In this document: positions 1 to 9,011 of the stretch, one piece after another
Numbering within the stretch: position 1 is the first letter of the stretch
Layout: each line of letters opens with the position of its first letter
Program-made: the position numbers and the translations under genes
Source: Streptomyces mangrovisoli
GTDB taxonomy: Bacteria; Actinomycetota; Actinomycetes; Streptomycetales; Streptomycetaceae
Length of the DNA: 64,000 nucleotides
Assembly (NCBI RefSeq): GCF_000974985.2
Contig: NZ_LAVA02000097.1
Location: forward strand, 124,001 to 188,000
Direction of reading: 5' to 3'
The notes under the pieces: model-generated
Told to the model about the DNA's origin: nothing
Seen by the model: only the letters and a program-made list of their open reading frames with translations
The model's database searches: none

Positions 1-1
1 A

Positions 2-1780
2 AAACTCAGGGCACCCGCGCAGGACGCGACGGCACTGGAGAAGGTGCTGCACGACCCGCAGATAGGCGACTTCGAGGTGGGGGTCGTGCACAACGCGTCG
101 GCCGACCTCATGCGCCGGCGCATCCAGGGTTTCTTCAACGACCGCAGCCGCGCCGACACGCTCCTGCTGCATTTCTCCTGCCACGGTCTCAAGAGCGAGT
201 CCGGCGAACTGTACTTCGCCGCCAGCGACACCGAACCCCCGCTCCTGGCGGCGACGGCCGTCCCCTCCCAGTTCGTCCGCAGTTGCATGTCCACCACCCG
301 TGCGGGCCGCACCGTCCTGTTCCTCGACTGCTGTTACGGCGGCGCCTTCTCCCGGGGTTCGTCCTCCGTGCGCGCTTCCGGAGACGTCAACGTGCTCGAG
401 TCGTTCGCGAAGGACGAGCCGGCCACCGGCCGCGGCTGGGCCGTCATCACCGCGTCCGACTCCATGGAGTACGCCTTCGAGGGCAGCCAGCTCGCCGACA
501 ACTCCGCCTCACGGCCTTCCGTGTTCACACACGCGGTCGTCGAGGGCCTGGAGACCGGCGAGGCCGACCTCGACGCGGACGGGGAGGTCTCCCTCGACGA
601 CTTGTACGAGTACGTCTACCGGCACGTACGGGAGCAGAGCCCCCATCAGACGCCGAAGAAGGCGGCCGAGATGCACGGGGAGCTGCATCTGGCGCACAAC
701 CGGCGCGGCCGCATCAAGATCGTCGCCATTCCCTCGCCGCCCTCGCTGCGAGCAGCGATGACGAGCAACGACGTCCTCACCCGGCAGGGCGCGGTGCTGG
801 AGCTGCGCAAGCGCATGCTGCACACGGAGCTGCCGGTGGCGGAAGGGGCGCGTCAGCACCTGGAGGAGGTCGCGCGCAACGACATCCAGCAGATCGCCGA
901 GCTGGCGACCGACGCACTCCAGGAGATCCGTCTGGCGCCCTCCGTCGACCACCTCGACTTCGGCCTGCTGCCGAGGGGTTCACCGTCCCGGACGCAGGCC
1001 GTGACCCTGCACGGCCCGCCGCTGGCCCGGCACTGCATGGCGCAGCCCCAGAAGTCGTGGCTGCGGGTCGAGCCGACCCTGAGCGGCCTGGAGGTCCACG
1101 TCGACACAGGCACCGAGGGTCATCTGTCGGGCGACATCGCGCTGAAGGGCGTCGCCGACGAGTCGGTGATCCACGTCGAGGCGGTGGTGGGCCCGGCACC
1201 CGAACCCGGGCCCGGACCGGGACCCGGACCCGGCACGGAGACCGCACGCGAGACGTCCGAGGTCCGTGCAAAGTCGTCGTCCGGACCGGACGGCGAGCCG
1301 GACACCGTGGACGACGAACCTGCGGCCACCTCAGGTCCCACCGAGAGGGTGCCTACGACCACCACGCGCCCGCCGCACACGGATGATGCGTCGGCACCAT
1401 CCCGCCGCGCACCCATCCTCTCCGGTGCCGCTCTCGCCCTCGCGGCCACAGCGGTCGGCAGCGCCGTATGGGCCATTTCGGCCGTCTCGGTGGCGGTGTC
1501 GGAACGGATCCACGCGGGGTCCCAAGGCAACATCGAGGACAACTTCCAGAAGCACGGAGCGCTCACGCCGCTCATCCTGTGCCTGGTCACCGGCGCGCTG
1601 GCGCTCGTCGTCGGCGCGTACGCCCGGCACGATCTGGGAGCCCGGCCGGCGCGTTACACGCGGCAGGCGGCGAGCACCACGCAAGCGCTGACCTCCCTCA
1701 CGAAGTGGCTGGCGATACCGGCGCTGATCCTGGCCCTCCTGGTGGACATCGCCTATCTGGTGGCCAGCCACTACGTGTGA
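2..1780 (+). CDS. Caspase-like (peptidase C14) protein with C-terminal membrane segments, 5' end outside window
   Basis: The frame is open from the left window edge, so the N-terminus is missing; the first visible residues (LRAPAQDATALEKVL) already look like the interior of a caspase-like domain. The His/Cys dyad of clan CD peptidases is visible in HFSCHG (about residue 60) and FLDCCYGG (about residue 108). An EF-hand-like acidic stretch, DLDADGEVSLDDLYEYV, follows. A linker containing a Pro-Gly repeat leads to three C-terminal hydrophobic segments, the last ending one residue before the stop, so the protein is probably membrane anchored with its catalytic domain in the cytoplasm. Substrate unknown. 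Bacterial members of this family are linked to stress or regulated cell death, but nothing here proves that role. Confidence is high for the family, low for the function. Confidence 0.85.
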   Translation, partial: KLRAPAQDATALEKVLHDPQIGDFEVGVVHNASADLMRRRIQGFFNDRSRADTLLLHFSCHGLKSESGELYFAASDTEPPLLAATAVPSQFVRSCMSTTRAGRTVLFLDCCYGGAFSRGSSSVRASGDVNVLESFAKDEPATGRGWAVITASDSMEYAFEGSQLADNSASRPSVFTHAVVEGLETGEADLDADGEVSLDDLYEYVYRHVREQSPHQTPKKAAEMHGELHLAHNRRGRIKIVAIPSPPSLRAAMTSNDVLTRQGAVLELRKRMLHTELPVAEGARQHLEEVARNDIQQIAELATDALQEIRLAPSVDHLDFGLLPRGSPSRTQAVTLHGPPLARHCMAQPQKSWLRVEPTLSGLEVHVDTGTEGHLSGDIALKGVADESVIHVEAVVGPAPEPGPGPGPGPGTETARETSEVRAKSSSGPDGEPDTVDDEPAATSGPTERVPTTTTRPPHTDDASAPSRRAPILSGAALALAATAVGSAVWAISAVSVAVSERIHAGSQGNIEDNFQKHGALTPLILCLVTGALALVVGAYARHDLGARPARYTRQAASTTQALTSLTKWLAIPALILALLVDIAYLVASHYV

Positions 1781-1821
1781 ACCACCTTGGCGCCCTTGGT
1801 GCGGGACGCTGTTCGGGACTG

Positions 1822-2361
1822 TCAGAACGCCGACCCAGGGGTCACGTAACCCTCCACGCGGACCCTCCGGTAGCCCGCGCTCCTGGCCGACGCGATGCCC
1901 TCGGGGGAAGCCGCCGCGAAGTTGTCCTGCCGCCGGGCGTTCCAGTACTGGTAGAGCGGCACGGTGCCCGGCGCGTGGTAGGTCCAGATGTACCCCTGGA
2001 CGTTCTTGCGCACGTAGCCCGCGCTGAGAGCCGATGCGATGCCCTCCCGGGTCGCCGTGCTCATGTAGTCCCCGCGCGCGCTGTTGTAGAAGAGGATCAG
2101 CGGCTTCTGGACGCGGGTGTCGGTCGGCTGCACGAGGATGTACGCCTCCTTCCCGCGGACCCAGGTGTATCCGGACGAGCGCGCGGTGGCGTCGTCGTCG
2201 GCCGTGACGGAGGAGAAGTTGTCCTGCCGGCCCCAGTGGTACCAGGTGGCCAGGTTGTGCCAGTGCTCGCCGCGGGCGTGGGCCGACGGTGCCGCGGCGG
2301 CGGTGACGGCACTCATCAGAAGGGTGGCTGCGAGCACGAGCGATCGGCGGATCCGGATCAC
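1822..2361 (-). CDS. Secreted repeat protein (three ~45-residue repeats)
   Basis: A 179-residue protein starting at GTG 2361, with a GGAGG Shine-Dalgarno just upstream. It opens with a Sec signal peptide (RIRRSLVLAATLLMSAV, Ala-rich cleavage region near APSAHA). The mature part is three imperfect repeats: YHWGRQDNFSSVT, FYNSARGDYMSTAT and YQYWNARRQDNFAAA, each followed by (G/D)IASA-x-SAGY and a strand ending in GY(T/I/V). This layout resembles the DUF5648-type repeats that occur in secreted bacterial proteins; I cannot confirm the family by search. No catalytic motif is evident. It converges on the caspase-like gene and diverges from the LuxR gene. Confidence 0.7.
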   Translation of the reverse strand: MIRIRRSLVLAATLLMSAVTAAAAPSAHARGEHWHNLATWYHWGRQDNFSSVTADDDATARSSGYTWVRGKEAYILVQPTDTRVQKPLILFYNSARGDYMSTATREGIASALSAGYVRKNVQGYIWTYHAPGTVPLYQYWNARRQDNFAAASPEGIASARSAGYRRVRVEGYVTPGSAF

Positions 2362-2541
2362 GGGGGCCTCCAGGGCGTGACGGGGGCGGGTGACGTCCCG
2401 CCCTCTCGACCACCAGCCTGACGTTCCGGGCCTGCACGACGAATACGGAGAACTCCGTACGGCTATGGCCTGTTCACCCGTGTATGGGCACTCTTCGCCA
2501 TTCGCCCACGAACCGGTCCACAGGTCGGGCACACTGCGACG

Positions 2542-3363
2542 GTGACAGCTCTGACGGGCCGCGACGCCAGGCTCATCCACGACCTGGCGAGGGCGATCCT
2601 CACCGAGCCTCGGCCGGTCCGCGTGTGGCCGCTTCTCATGGAGCGGCTGACCAGGGACCTGCCGGGGGATCTCGCCGTCCTCGTCGACCTGGACTGGCAG
2701 TCCGGCACCGGCCATGCCCTGACCGGCAAACCCGACTGGTTGCACGAGGCGCCGCTGGACTCTCTGATCAACGCCCACATGCGGGTTCACCCGCTGCTGC
2801 GCCACTACGCGCACTCGGCCGACCGGACCCCGCTGACGCTCGACGACCTGGCCGACGAACGCTGGTGGAAGAGCGAGGCGTATCACGCCGGCAAGGCGGC
2901 CATCGGTATCGATCGCCAGCTGGCGCTGCCGCTGAGTTCCCGTCCCGGGCAGGTGCGGGGCGTCATCATGAGCCGCACCGGCCATGGTTTCAGCGACCGA
3001 GACCTCGAATACGCCGGCCTCGCCCGCTCGCTGCTCGACACGGTGTCCGCCCACGAGACGGTGACGTCCGCCCTCACGAGACTCGCCGATCCCTCGGAAC
3101 TCGGGATCACCGTACGGGAGATGGCCGTTCTGGCGCTTCTGGACGAAGGGCTGACCGCGCACGCCGTCGGCAGCAGGCTCCGGATCGCGGAGCGAACCGT
3201 CGTCAAGCACAAGGAGAACCTCTACCGAAAGCTCCGCGTGCACGACCGGGTGACCGCGCTCAACAAGGCCCGCGCCCTCGGCCTGCTCCCACCACCGGGA
3301 CCGCGGGGCGAACAGCAGGCCGCCCCGCCGAACTCGGCGCGGGCCCGGTACGAAGCGCGGTAG
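2542..3363 (+). CDS. LuxR-family transcriptional regulator
   Basis: 273 residues from GTG 2542. The C-terminal third carries a LuxR/GerE helix-turn-helix: ELGITVREMAVLALL, then GLTAHAVGSRLRIAERTVVKH and KENLYRKLRVHDRV, which matches the usual recognition helix pattern. The N-terminal about 180 residues have no receiver-domain aspartates and look like a GAF/PAS-type sensory region (FSDRDLEYAGLARSLL before the HTH is typical for GAF-LuxR proteins). It is divergent from the secreted repeat protein and followed by a PPOX flavoprotein that has its own leaderless-type promoter. The target genes are unknown. Confidence 0.8.
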   Translation: MTALTGRDARLIHDLARAILTEPRPVRVWPLLMERLTRDLPGDLAVLVDLDWQSGTGHALTGKPDWLHEAPLDSLINAHMRVHPLLRHYAHSADRTPLTLDDLADERWWKSEAYHAGKAAIGIDRQLALPLSSRPGQVRGVIMSRTGHGFSDRDLEYAGLARSLLDTVSAHETVTSALTRLADPSELGITVREMAVLALLDEGLTAHAVGSRLRIAERTVVKHKENLYRKLRVHDRVTALNKARALGLLPPPGPRGEQQAAPPNSARARYEAR

Positions 3364-3442
3364 GCGCACCGCGCGGATGTCTTGACGTCTCGTACGCGCT
3401 CGACCAGGAGCGATCGGGGATCCGCCCACTAATGTCGGGCAC

Positions 3443-4111
3443 ATGACGACGACACCCCTCGCCCTCGCCGGCAGCGCCTTCGACTCGCTTCGTATCGATG
3501 CCGTGACCGACCAGGAGACGCTGCGCCGGGCCTACGCACTGCCCGGCGAGGCGGCCGTGCGCAAGCAGATGACCGAACTCACCGAACAGACACGCCGGTT
3601 GATCGGCTGCTCGTCGCTGGTCCTGGTCGCCAGCGCGGACGCCGAGGGCAACTGCGACGTCTCGCCGCGCGGCGGGCCCGCCGGGTTCGTCGCCGTACTC
3701 GACGCACGGACGGTGGCGATACCCGACGCGACCGGCAACAAGCGTCTGGACACCTTGCAGAACGTCGTCGCCACCGGACGGGCCGGCCTGCTCTTCGTGA
3801 TCCCGGGCCGCACCACGACGCTCCGGGTGAACGGCCGGGCCTGTGTCTCCACCCGCCCCGAACTGCTGTCGCAGCTGACCGCCGTGGGCAAGCCCCCGGC
3901 CAGCGCCCTGGTGGTGGGAATCGAGGAGGTCTACCCGCACTGCCCCAAATCGCTGCTGCGCAGCGGGGCGTGGAAGCCGGAGCAGTGGCTGCCGGCCGAC
4001 GCCCAGCCGACCTCGGCCGAGGTGACACTGGCCCAGCTGCGGATGCCGGAACTGACCATCGCCGACATCGAGCAGGCGGAGGCGGACTCGCTGAAGTACC
4101 GCTACGAGTAG
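3443..4111 (+). CDS. PPOX-type FMN-binding oxidoreductase (MSMEG_1061-like)
   Basis: 222 residues. The split-barrel flavin fold of the pyridoxamine 5'-phosphate oxidase superfamily is visible as VLVASADAEGNCDVSPRGGP, TVAIPDATGNKRLDTLQNVV and GLLFVIPGRTTTLRVNGRA, the last being the FMN phosphate-binding region. The long C-terminal tail with HCPKSLLRSGAW is typical of the MSMEG_1061 group. The substrate is unknown; members may use FMN or F420. A TAATGT box at 3430-3435 ends 7 nt before the ATG, suggesting a leaderless transcript, consistent with no Shine-Dalgarno. This gene is not part of the gene cluster that follows. Confidence 0.85.
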   Translation: MTTTPLALAGSAFDSLRIDAVTDQETLRRAYALPGEAAVRKQMTELTEQTRRLIGCSSLVLVASADAEGNCDVSPRGGPAGFVAVLDARTVAIPDATGNKRLDTLQNVVATGRAGLLFVIPGRTTTLRVNGRACVSTRPELLSQLTAVGKPPASALVVGIEEVYPHCPKSLLRSGAWKPEQWLPADAQPTSAEVTLAQLRMPELTIADIEQAEADSLKYRYE

Positions 4112-4188
4112 CCGCCGACGCGGGCCCGGAGGCCGGTCCGACGCGCGCCGCGGTGGCAGCACCGACCGCCCTGGCGCTCGTGCCGGTC

Positions 4189-5481
4189 CTACGACGTCCC
4201 GGCCGGCGTCGCGGGTCTCGGCCCGGCGCTTTCGAGCGGGATGTCGCGCAGGCCGCGCAGGGGTGAGAAGAACAGCCAGAGGCCCGCGCAGCAGCCGCCG
4301 ACGACCGCGATCCACAGGGTGGTGCGGACGCCGAGGGCGGTGGCGAGGGCGCCGCCGGCCAGGCCGCCGAGGGGAAGGGTGCCCCAGGTGATCCAGCGTG
4401 CGGCGGCGCTGACCCGGCCGAGCATCTCCGGCGGGCACGCGGCCTGGCGGTAGCTTGTCAGGGAGATGCCCGCGACGGTGGACGAGAAGGTCCACGCGCT
4501 CCAGCCGAAGCCGAAGAGGAGCGCGCCGGGGCCCGGCCCGGCCAGCGGGATCAGCAGGCCGGGCAGCGAGAGCGCGGTCATCGCGATCCAGCTGATCCGC
4601 GCCGAGCCGAACCTCCGGGCGAGGTACGGCGCCGCCACACCGCCCGCCACACCGCCGACCGCTCCCAGCGCGAGGAGGAGCCCGACCAGGCCGGGACGCA
4701 GGTGCAGCGTGCGGATCAGGAACACCGGGCCGAGGGTCTCCACGATGATGACGAAGAAGTTGGCCGTGCCGTTGAACGCCACCGAGTTGCGCAGGATGGG
4801 GTCGCGGACGACGAGGTCGAGGCCTTCGCGGATCTGCGACCGCAGGGTCGGACGGGGGCCGGCCCCGGCCTGGGGTCCAGCGGGTTCGGGGGTGCGGATC
4901 GCCGTCAGCGTGGTCGCCGAGAACGCGAAGGAGACCGCGTCCGCGACCATCGCTCCGGCGGCGCCGACCACCGTCACCAGGAGGGCTCCCACGCTGGGCC
5001 CGGCCACCTGGGCCACCGACCGGGAGGCGGCCAGCTTGCCGTTGCCGTCGAGGAGTTGGTGGTGTTCGACGACCGCGGGCAGATAGGCCTGGTAGGCCAC
5101 GGCGAAGAACACCGAGATGACGCTGGAGACGAGCGCGACGGCGTAGAGCTGGGCGAGCGTCAGGACTCCGAGCGCGTGGGCGAGCGGCACGGAACCGATC
5201 ACCAGGAACAGCGCGATGTCGCACCGGATCATCAGCCGTCGTTTGACGGTCCGGTCCACGACGGCCCCGGCCGGCAGCGCCACCAGGAGGTACGCGCTCG
5301 TCTCCGCCGCGGCCAGCAGTCCGACCTGGAATGCGGAGGCGTCCAGCAGGAGGACGGCGACCAACGGCAGGGCGAGAACCGTGATCTGCGTCCCCGTCTC
5401 ACTGACCGTCTGGCCTCCCCACAGCAACAGGAATGCTCGGTTGCGCCAGATCGAATCGGGATGCACCGCATGGTCGGGCAT
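4189..5481 (-). CDS. MFS transporter (EntS-like exporter family)
   Basis: 430 residues from ATG 5481 (a GTG at 5499 is an alternative; neither has a strong SD). It has about twelve hydrophobic segments. The N-terminal IWRNRAFLLLWGGQTVSETGTQ and the cytoplasmic loop PAGAVVDRTVKRRLM match the MFS family that includes enterobactin exporter EntS and macrolide-efflux-like proteins. It is transcribed leftward, away from the biosynthetic cluster, with its start only about 0.7 kb from the cluster's first gene. It could serve the cluster as an exporter, but the cluster has its own MFS and LysE genes, so this is only a positional suggestion. Confidence 0.85.
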   Translation of the reverse strand: MPDHAVHPDSIWRNRAFLLLWGGQTVSETGTQITVLALPLVAVLLLDASAFQVGLLAAAETSAYLLVALPAGAVVDRTVKRRLMIRCDIALFLVIGSVPLAHALGVLTLAQLYAVALVSSVISVFFAVAYQAYLPAVVEHHQLLDGNGKLAASRSVAQVAGPSVGALLVTVVGAAGAMVADAVSFAFSATTLTAIRTPEPAGPQAGAGPRPTLRSQIREGLDLVVRDPILRNSVAFNGTANFFVIIVETLGPVFLIRTLHLRPGLVGLLLALGAVGGVAGGVAAPYLARRFGSARISWIAMTALSLPGLLIPLAGPGPGALLFGFGWSAWTFSSTVAGISLTSYRQAACPPEMLGRVSAAARWITWGTLPLGGLAGGALATALGVRTTLWIAVVGGCCAGLWLFFSPLRGLRDIPLESAGPRPATPAGTS

Positions 5482-6206
5482 TGCTTCTGCCGGTTTCACC
5501 GGTCCCGGCTTTCCGGCCGTAAGTCACCGTCGGGCAGGCTTTTTGCGAAGCTCATGGATTCCCCTTTACAACGGTCGCGCGCCGGTCGGCCCTGCCGCGC
5601 GTGAGAGTGCGGGCCCCCGCTCGGCCCCGGTCATCGTAAGGCGGCACAGAACCGCGCGGAGGCCGGACCTTCGTCCGCGGCCGGCCCGTGCGATCGGACC
5701 CACGACACACCCGGGCGGACGGAGAATGGCCAGTTCGGGGCGTTCGCCCGCTATGCCGACACTCACAGCCACGCCCTGCTCGCACTCCGATCCAGGGTGA
5801 GCACCTTGAGTCGCGGTCGAATGTAGGTGGAATTTGAGTCAAGAAGCGGGTCAAGGAAGCGTAAGGCACGCCTCCGCCTTGCCCGATGACGGCTCGTTAC
5901 TGGCGGGTGACAGGAGGCGAACCGATGCGATATGGGCCCTTTTGCCCCAGGGGCGGGAATACGCCACTCCGCTCGACCGGGTACGGCAAAGGTGATTGAC
6001 CTGTCACCCAGTTGCAAGTTGACTTTGCCCGCTTGGCCAGATCGAGCACACGGGGGCTTTGTGAGTACGCTGAGAATTTCTGGATATCGCGCTGCATTCC
6101 TTCACATCGTCGCGTCCGGCCGAATCGTCGCGCCCGACGAGTTTCCGGCATTGCGCCTCGGACCGACAGACCGGTTCCGTACGCCGTTTTCGAAGGAGTT
6201 TCACGC
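5482..6206. promoter_or_regulatory. Long intergenic leader upstream of the biosynthetic cluster
   Basis: About 0.7 kb without a convincing long gene between the divergent MFS gene and the first cluster gene. From about 5810 onward it is clearly less GC-rich than the flanks. Visible elements are: a palindrome TTGAGTCAA near 5834; complementary segments CGCCTCC (5869-5875) and GGAGGCG (5913-5919) that could form a hairpin over a Shine-Dalgarno; a 24-codon ORF at 5925-5999; an inverted GGTGA/TCACC pair around 5990-6008; and TTGACT at 6019-6024, a possible -35 without a clear -10. A strong SD, GAAGGAG at 6192-6198, serves the gene at 6207. I could not place a promoter with confidence. Confidence 0.5.
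5925..5999 (+). CDS. Possible 24-residue leader ORF
   Basis: ATG 5925 is preceded by a perfect AGGAGG (5912-5917) at 7-nt spacing and reads 24 codons, MRYGPFCPRGGNTPLRSTGY plus GKGD, before TGA. It lies about 210 nt before the first cluster gene. It has no run of Trp, Cys or other regulatory codons, so classical attenuation by an end-product amino acid is not indicated. The SD can pair with CGCCTCC upstream. It may be a leader peptide, a small protein, or a chance ORF; its codon use is not strongly GC3-biased. Confidence 0.3.
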   Translation: MRYGPFCPRGGNTPLRSTGYGKGD

Positions 6207-7550
6207 GTGTCCGTGGACGTGACGAAGAATTACACCGAGGAATGCCGCGATCACGATTCGGCGCTGCGCCGCGCGGCACGCGAACTGCGGCTTCCGGACA
6301 CGTACGGGAACTCGTACGGAAAGCTGCTGCTCGACCGTCCGCTGTTCGTCGCGGAACCCGAGATCACCGCGTTCGCCGATGACCTGACGGCCCTGTTCGG
6401 CCTCCTCGTCTCCCTGCCCGACCGCCTCTACGACGGCGATCCGCTGCGCTACTGCGCCGCCCTCGGCATGGACCCGCGGCTCGCCGAGCTGATGTCCCGC
6501 GGCGCCACCGGAGAGCCGCCGGTCTACGCCAGGGCCGACGCGTACCACGACGGCACCTGCTTCAAGCTGCTCGAGCTCAACGTCGGCAGCCAACTCGGCG
6601 GCACCGACTCGGCGCAGCTCAACCGGGCCTTCCTCCAGGTGCCCGCCTTCAAGGAGTTCGCGGAGCGACACCGGCTCGGCCACATCGACACCGTCGCCCG
6701 GGTCGCCGCCGCGCTGCGGCGCGCCGCGGCGCCCGTCACCGCCGGCGAGCCGGTGGTGGCACTCGTCGAGGCCAACGGCGGACTGGCCGCCTACCGGCAC
6801 GTCTTCGCCGCCCTCCAGGAGGCCATGCTCGGTCACGGGGTACGGCTGCTGCTCGGCGAGATCGGCGAACTGGGCGAGCGGAACGGCAAGATCACGCTGC
6901 GCGGGACCCCGCTCGACGTCGTCCTGCGGTACTTCGTCGCGGGCGAGATCGTCGACGATCCGGCGGCCCGCGCCACCCTCGATCTCCTGCTCACCGCCCA
7001 CCGGTCGGGCCGTACGGCGATGTACACGACCCTCGAAGGGGCGATGTTCGCCAGCAAGGGCAGTCTCGCGATGCTGCACGACCCGCGTGTGCGCCGGACG
7101 CTCTCCGACGCGGAGCGCGCCATGGTGGACCGTGTGATGCCCTGGACCGGGTTGCTGAGCCGGGCCGGCCAACCGGCCGACGAGTACGCCGAGGTGCTGG
7201 AGCGTTGCCACGGCGACCGGGAGAACCTGGTCCTCAAGCCGGGCGTCGGCCACGGCGGGGTCGGCACGGTGGTCGGTCACGAGGTGACCGACGCCCAGTG
7301 GCAGGAGGCCCTCGCCGCGCGCACCGAAGGCGACCACGTGGTGCAGGAACGCGTCCGCCCGGCCGGTGAGCCCGTGATCGACGCGGACACCGGTCAGACC
7401 CGGGACTGGGTCGCCAACTGGGGCGTCTTCGTCGACGCGGAGGGATACGCGGGAGCCTTCGTCCGCGCCCTCAGAGCCGAGGACGGCGCCGTCGTCGCCT
7501 ACGCCAACCCCGGCACCCGCGGCACCTGCGTCTTCACCGTGCCCTCCTGA
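6207..7550 (+). CDS. ATP-grasp-like carboxylate-amine ligase, first gene of the cluster
   Basis: 447 residues from GTG 6207 with GAAGGAG 8 nt upstream (GTG 6213 is possible). No strong lysine/arginine-rich or membrane features. Key stretches: LLELNVGSQLGGTDSAQLNRAFL (about residues 120-140), VLRYFVAGEIVDDP, and LVLKPGVGHGGVGTVVGHE near residue 345, a glycine-rich loop resembling the ATP-binding part of circularly permuted glutathionylspermidine-synthase-like ATP-grasp proteins. QERVRPAGEP follows. The family joins a carboxylate to an amine through an acyl phosphate. It starts the run of co-directional genes ending at the LysE exporter, so it likely builds an amide in the product. Substrates cannot be read from sequence. 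Confidence 0.65.
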   Translation: MSVDVTKNYTEECRDHDSALRRAARELRLPDTYGNSYGKLLLDRPLFVAEPEITAFADDLTALFGLLVSLPDRLYDGDPLRYCAALGMDPRLAELMSRGATGEPPVYARADAYHDGTCFKLLELNVGSQLGGTDSAQLNRAFLQVPAFKEFAERHRLGHIDTVARVAAALRRAAAPVTAGEPVVALVEANGGLAAYRHVFAALQEAMLGHGVRLLLGEIGELGERNGKITLRGTPLDVVLRYFVAGEIVDDPAARATLDLLLTAHRSGRTAMYTTLEGAMFASKGSLAMLHDPRVRRTLSDAERAMVDRVMPWTGLLSRAGQPADEYAEVLERCHGDRENLVLKPGVGHGGVGTVVGHEVTDAQWQEALAARTEGDHVVQERVRPAGEPVIDADTGQTRDWVANWGVFVDAEGYAGAFVRALRAEDGAVVAYANPGTRGTCVFTVPS

Positions 7551-7694
7551 CCCACCCGGCGGCGACCCCGCCACTCCGCCCCGCTCGGCCGCCCCCTGGG
7601 CGGCGCACCCCACATTCACCCGGCTCTGCGCCCACCCCGTCCAGAGCCGTGCCTGGACGCCGTACCCGCGCAGTCCGTGAAGGGAGCCTGCGGC

Positions 7695-9011
7695 ATGACC
7701 GGAAACCCTCCAGACGCCGGAGGACGCACGCATGTCGTGATCGTCAACCGGTGGAAGGAGCAGTACGCCGAGTACGCCCGCTATCTCGACCACGCCGTCC
7801 ACCGCGTGACCTACGTCAGCACCGGCGTGGGGCGGCACGCCGTCCCGGCGGCCGCGGCCGACACCGTGACCGTCACCAGCACCGAGGACCTCGCCGAGGT
7901 GCGCGCCGCGGTGCACACCCTGGCCCGTCGCCACGGCCGGCCGCACGGTGTCGTCGCGCTCAAGGAGGGCGACCTGATGACCGGCGCCCGCCTGCGCGAG
8001 GAGTGGGACCTGCCGGGGCCGCGCACCACGGAGATCGAGGCGTTCCGCGACAAGTACCTGATGTGCCGGGCGGTCGCCCGGGCCGGTCTGCCGGTGCCCG
8101 AGTTCCGGGCCGTCGACGACGCCGACTCGGTGCTCGCCCTCGGCCGGCGCGCGGGGTGGCCGCTCGTCGTCAAGCCCCGGGTCGGCGGCTCCAGCGACGG
8201 CGTGCTCGTCCTGCGCGGCCCGGAGGACCTGGCCGCGCTGCCGGACCCGGCCGCACGGCCGCTGCTCGTGCAGGCGTTCAACCCCCATCCGATCTACCAC
8301 GTCGACGGGGTCTTCGACGGCCGCAGGGCCACCTGTCTGCGCGCCTCCCGCTATGTCAACAGCTGCCTGGGTTTCCGCGACGACGGGACCTTCCTCGGTT
8401 CCGTGGAGGAGGACGACCCCGCCGTCAACCGGGCGGTCGCGACCGCGGCGACCGCCTTCCTGCGGGCGCTGACCAGCGGCCCGACACCGTTCCACCTGGA
8501 GCTGTTCGTGGCGCGGCGGGGCGGCCAGGCGCACTGCGTGTTCCTGGAGGTGGGCGCCCGGGTCGGCGGCGCCGAGATCCCCTTCGTCTGGCGCGAGGTG
8601 CACGGCTACGACCTGATGCGGGCCGCGTTCGACCTCCAGCTGGGGCGCCGTCCCCGCACGCCGCCCGGTCCGGCAGGCGGGGCGGAAGATGCGGGCGGCA
8701 CGGAGGAGGCACGAGGTGCGGTCGGCGGCTGGCTGCTGGTCCCCGCGCCCACCAGCCGGCCCTGCGTGATCACCGAGGCCACCCCCATGACCGGCCGCCG
8801 CCCCGGGCCCTACGCCGAGGCGCTGCTGCGCCCCGGCGAGGTGCTGCCCGACGCGGACGCCTACTACGAACACGTCGGGGGCCGGTTCCGCTTCCAGGGC
8901 GGGTCGAGCGCCGAGGTGGAGACCGCGCTGACCGCCACCGCCGCCCACTTCCGGGTGAGCGCCGAACCCGTCGAGCCGTTGACCGCACGCATACCCGAGG
9001 TGTCGCGATGA
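7695..9011 (+). CDS. ATP-grasp ligase (second)
   Basis: 438 residues from ATG 7695, with GAAGGGA upstream at good spacing. It has classical ATP-grasp order: a preATP domain (VVIVNRWKEQYAEYARYLD), substrate-side ALKEGDLMTGARLRE, DKYLMCRAVARAGLPVPEF (about 115-135), ATP-lysine region WPLVVKPRVGGSSDGV (about 160), LVQAFNPHPIYHVDG, and metal-binding FHLELFVARRGG...CVFLEVGARVGGAEIP near residue 290. This matches amino-acid ligases and carbamoyl-phosphate-like ATP-grasps of the BacD/dapdiamide type. Its stop overlaps the TDO start as ATGA. The 144-nt gap before it holds no gene. It probably ligates two amino or aryl acids; which ones is unknown. Confidence 0.85.
   Translation: MTGNPPDAGGRTHVVIVNRWKEQYAEYARYLDHAVHRVTYVSTGVGRHAVPAAAADTVTVTSTEDLAEVRAAVHTLARRHGRPHGVVALKEGDLMTGARLREEWDLPGPRTTEIEAFRDKYLMCRAVARAGLPVPEFRAVDDADSVLALGRRAGWPLVVKPRVGGSSDGVLVLRGPEDLAALPDPAARPLLVQAFNPHPIYHVDGVFDGRRATCLRASRYVNSCLGFRDDGTFLGSVEEDDPAVNRAVATAATAFLRALTSGPTPFHLELFVARRGGQAHCVFLEVGARVGGAEIPFVWREVHGYDLMRAAFDLQLGRRPRTPPGPAGGAEDAGGTEEARGAVGGWLLVPAPTSRPCVITEATPMTGRRPGPYAEALLRPGEVLPDADAYYEHVGGRFRFQGGSSAEVETALTATAAHFRVSAEPVEPLTARIPEVSR

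Noticed and set aside
5800..6206. T-box, Trp attenuator or iron-box control of the cluster
   Set aside because: No T-box consensus, no Trp or Cys codon run in the small ORF, and no TTAGGTTAGGCTAACCTAA-like iron box was found.
5932..6222. Rightward 96-codon ORF in the cluster leader
   Set aside because: Its ATG at 5932 lacks an SD at proper spacing, codon use is not Streptomyces-like and it overlaps the first cluster gene out of frame. The shorter 5925-5999 ORF with a perfect SD is the better candidate.
6201..8948. Long leftward open frame opposite the first two ATP-grasp genes
   Set aside because: Composition is typical of an antisense shadow; the rightward genes have SD sequences and ATP-binding motifs.
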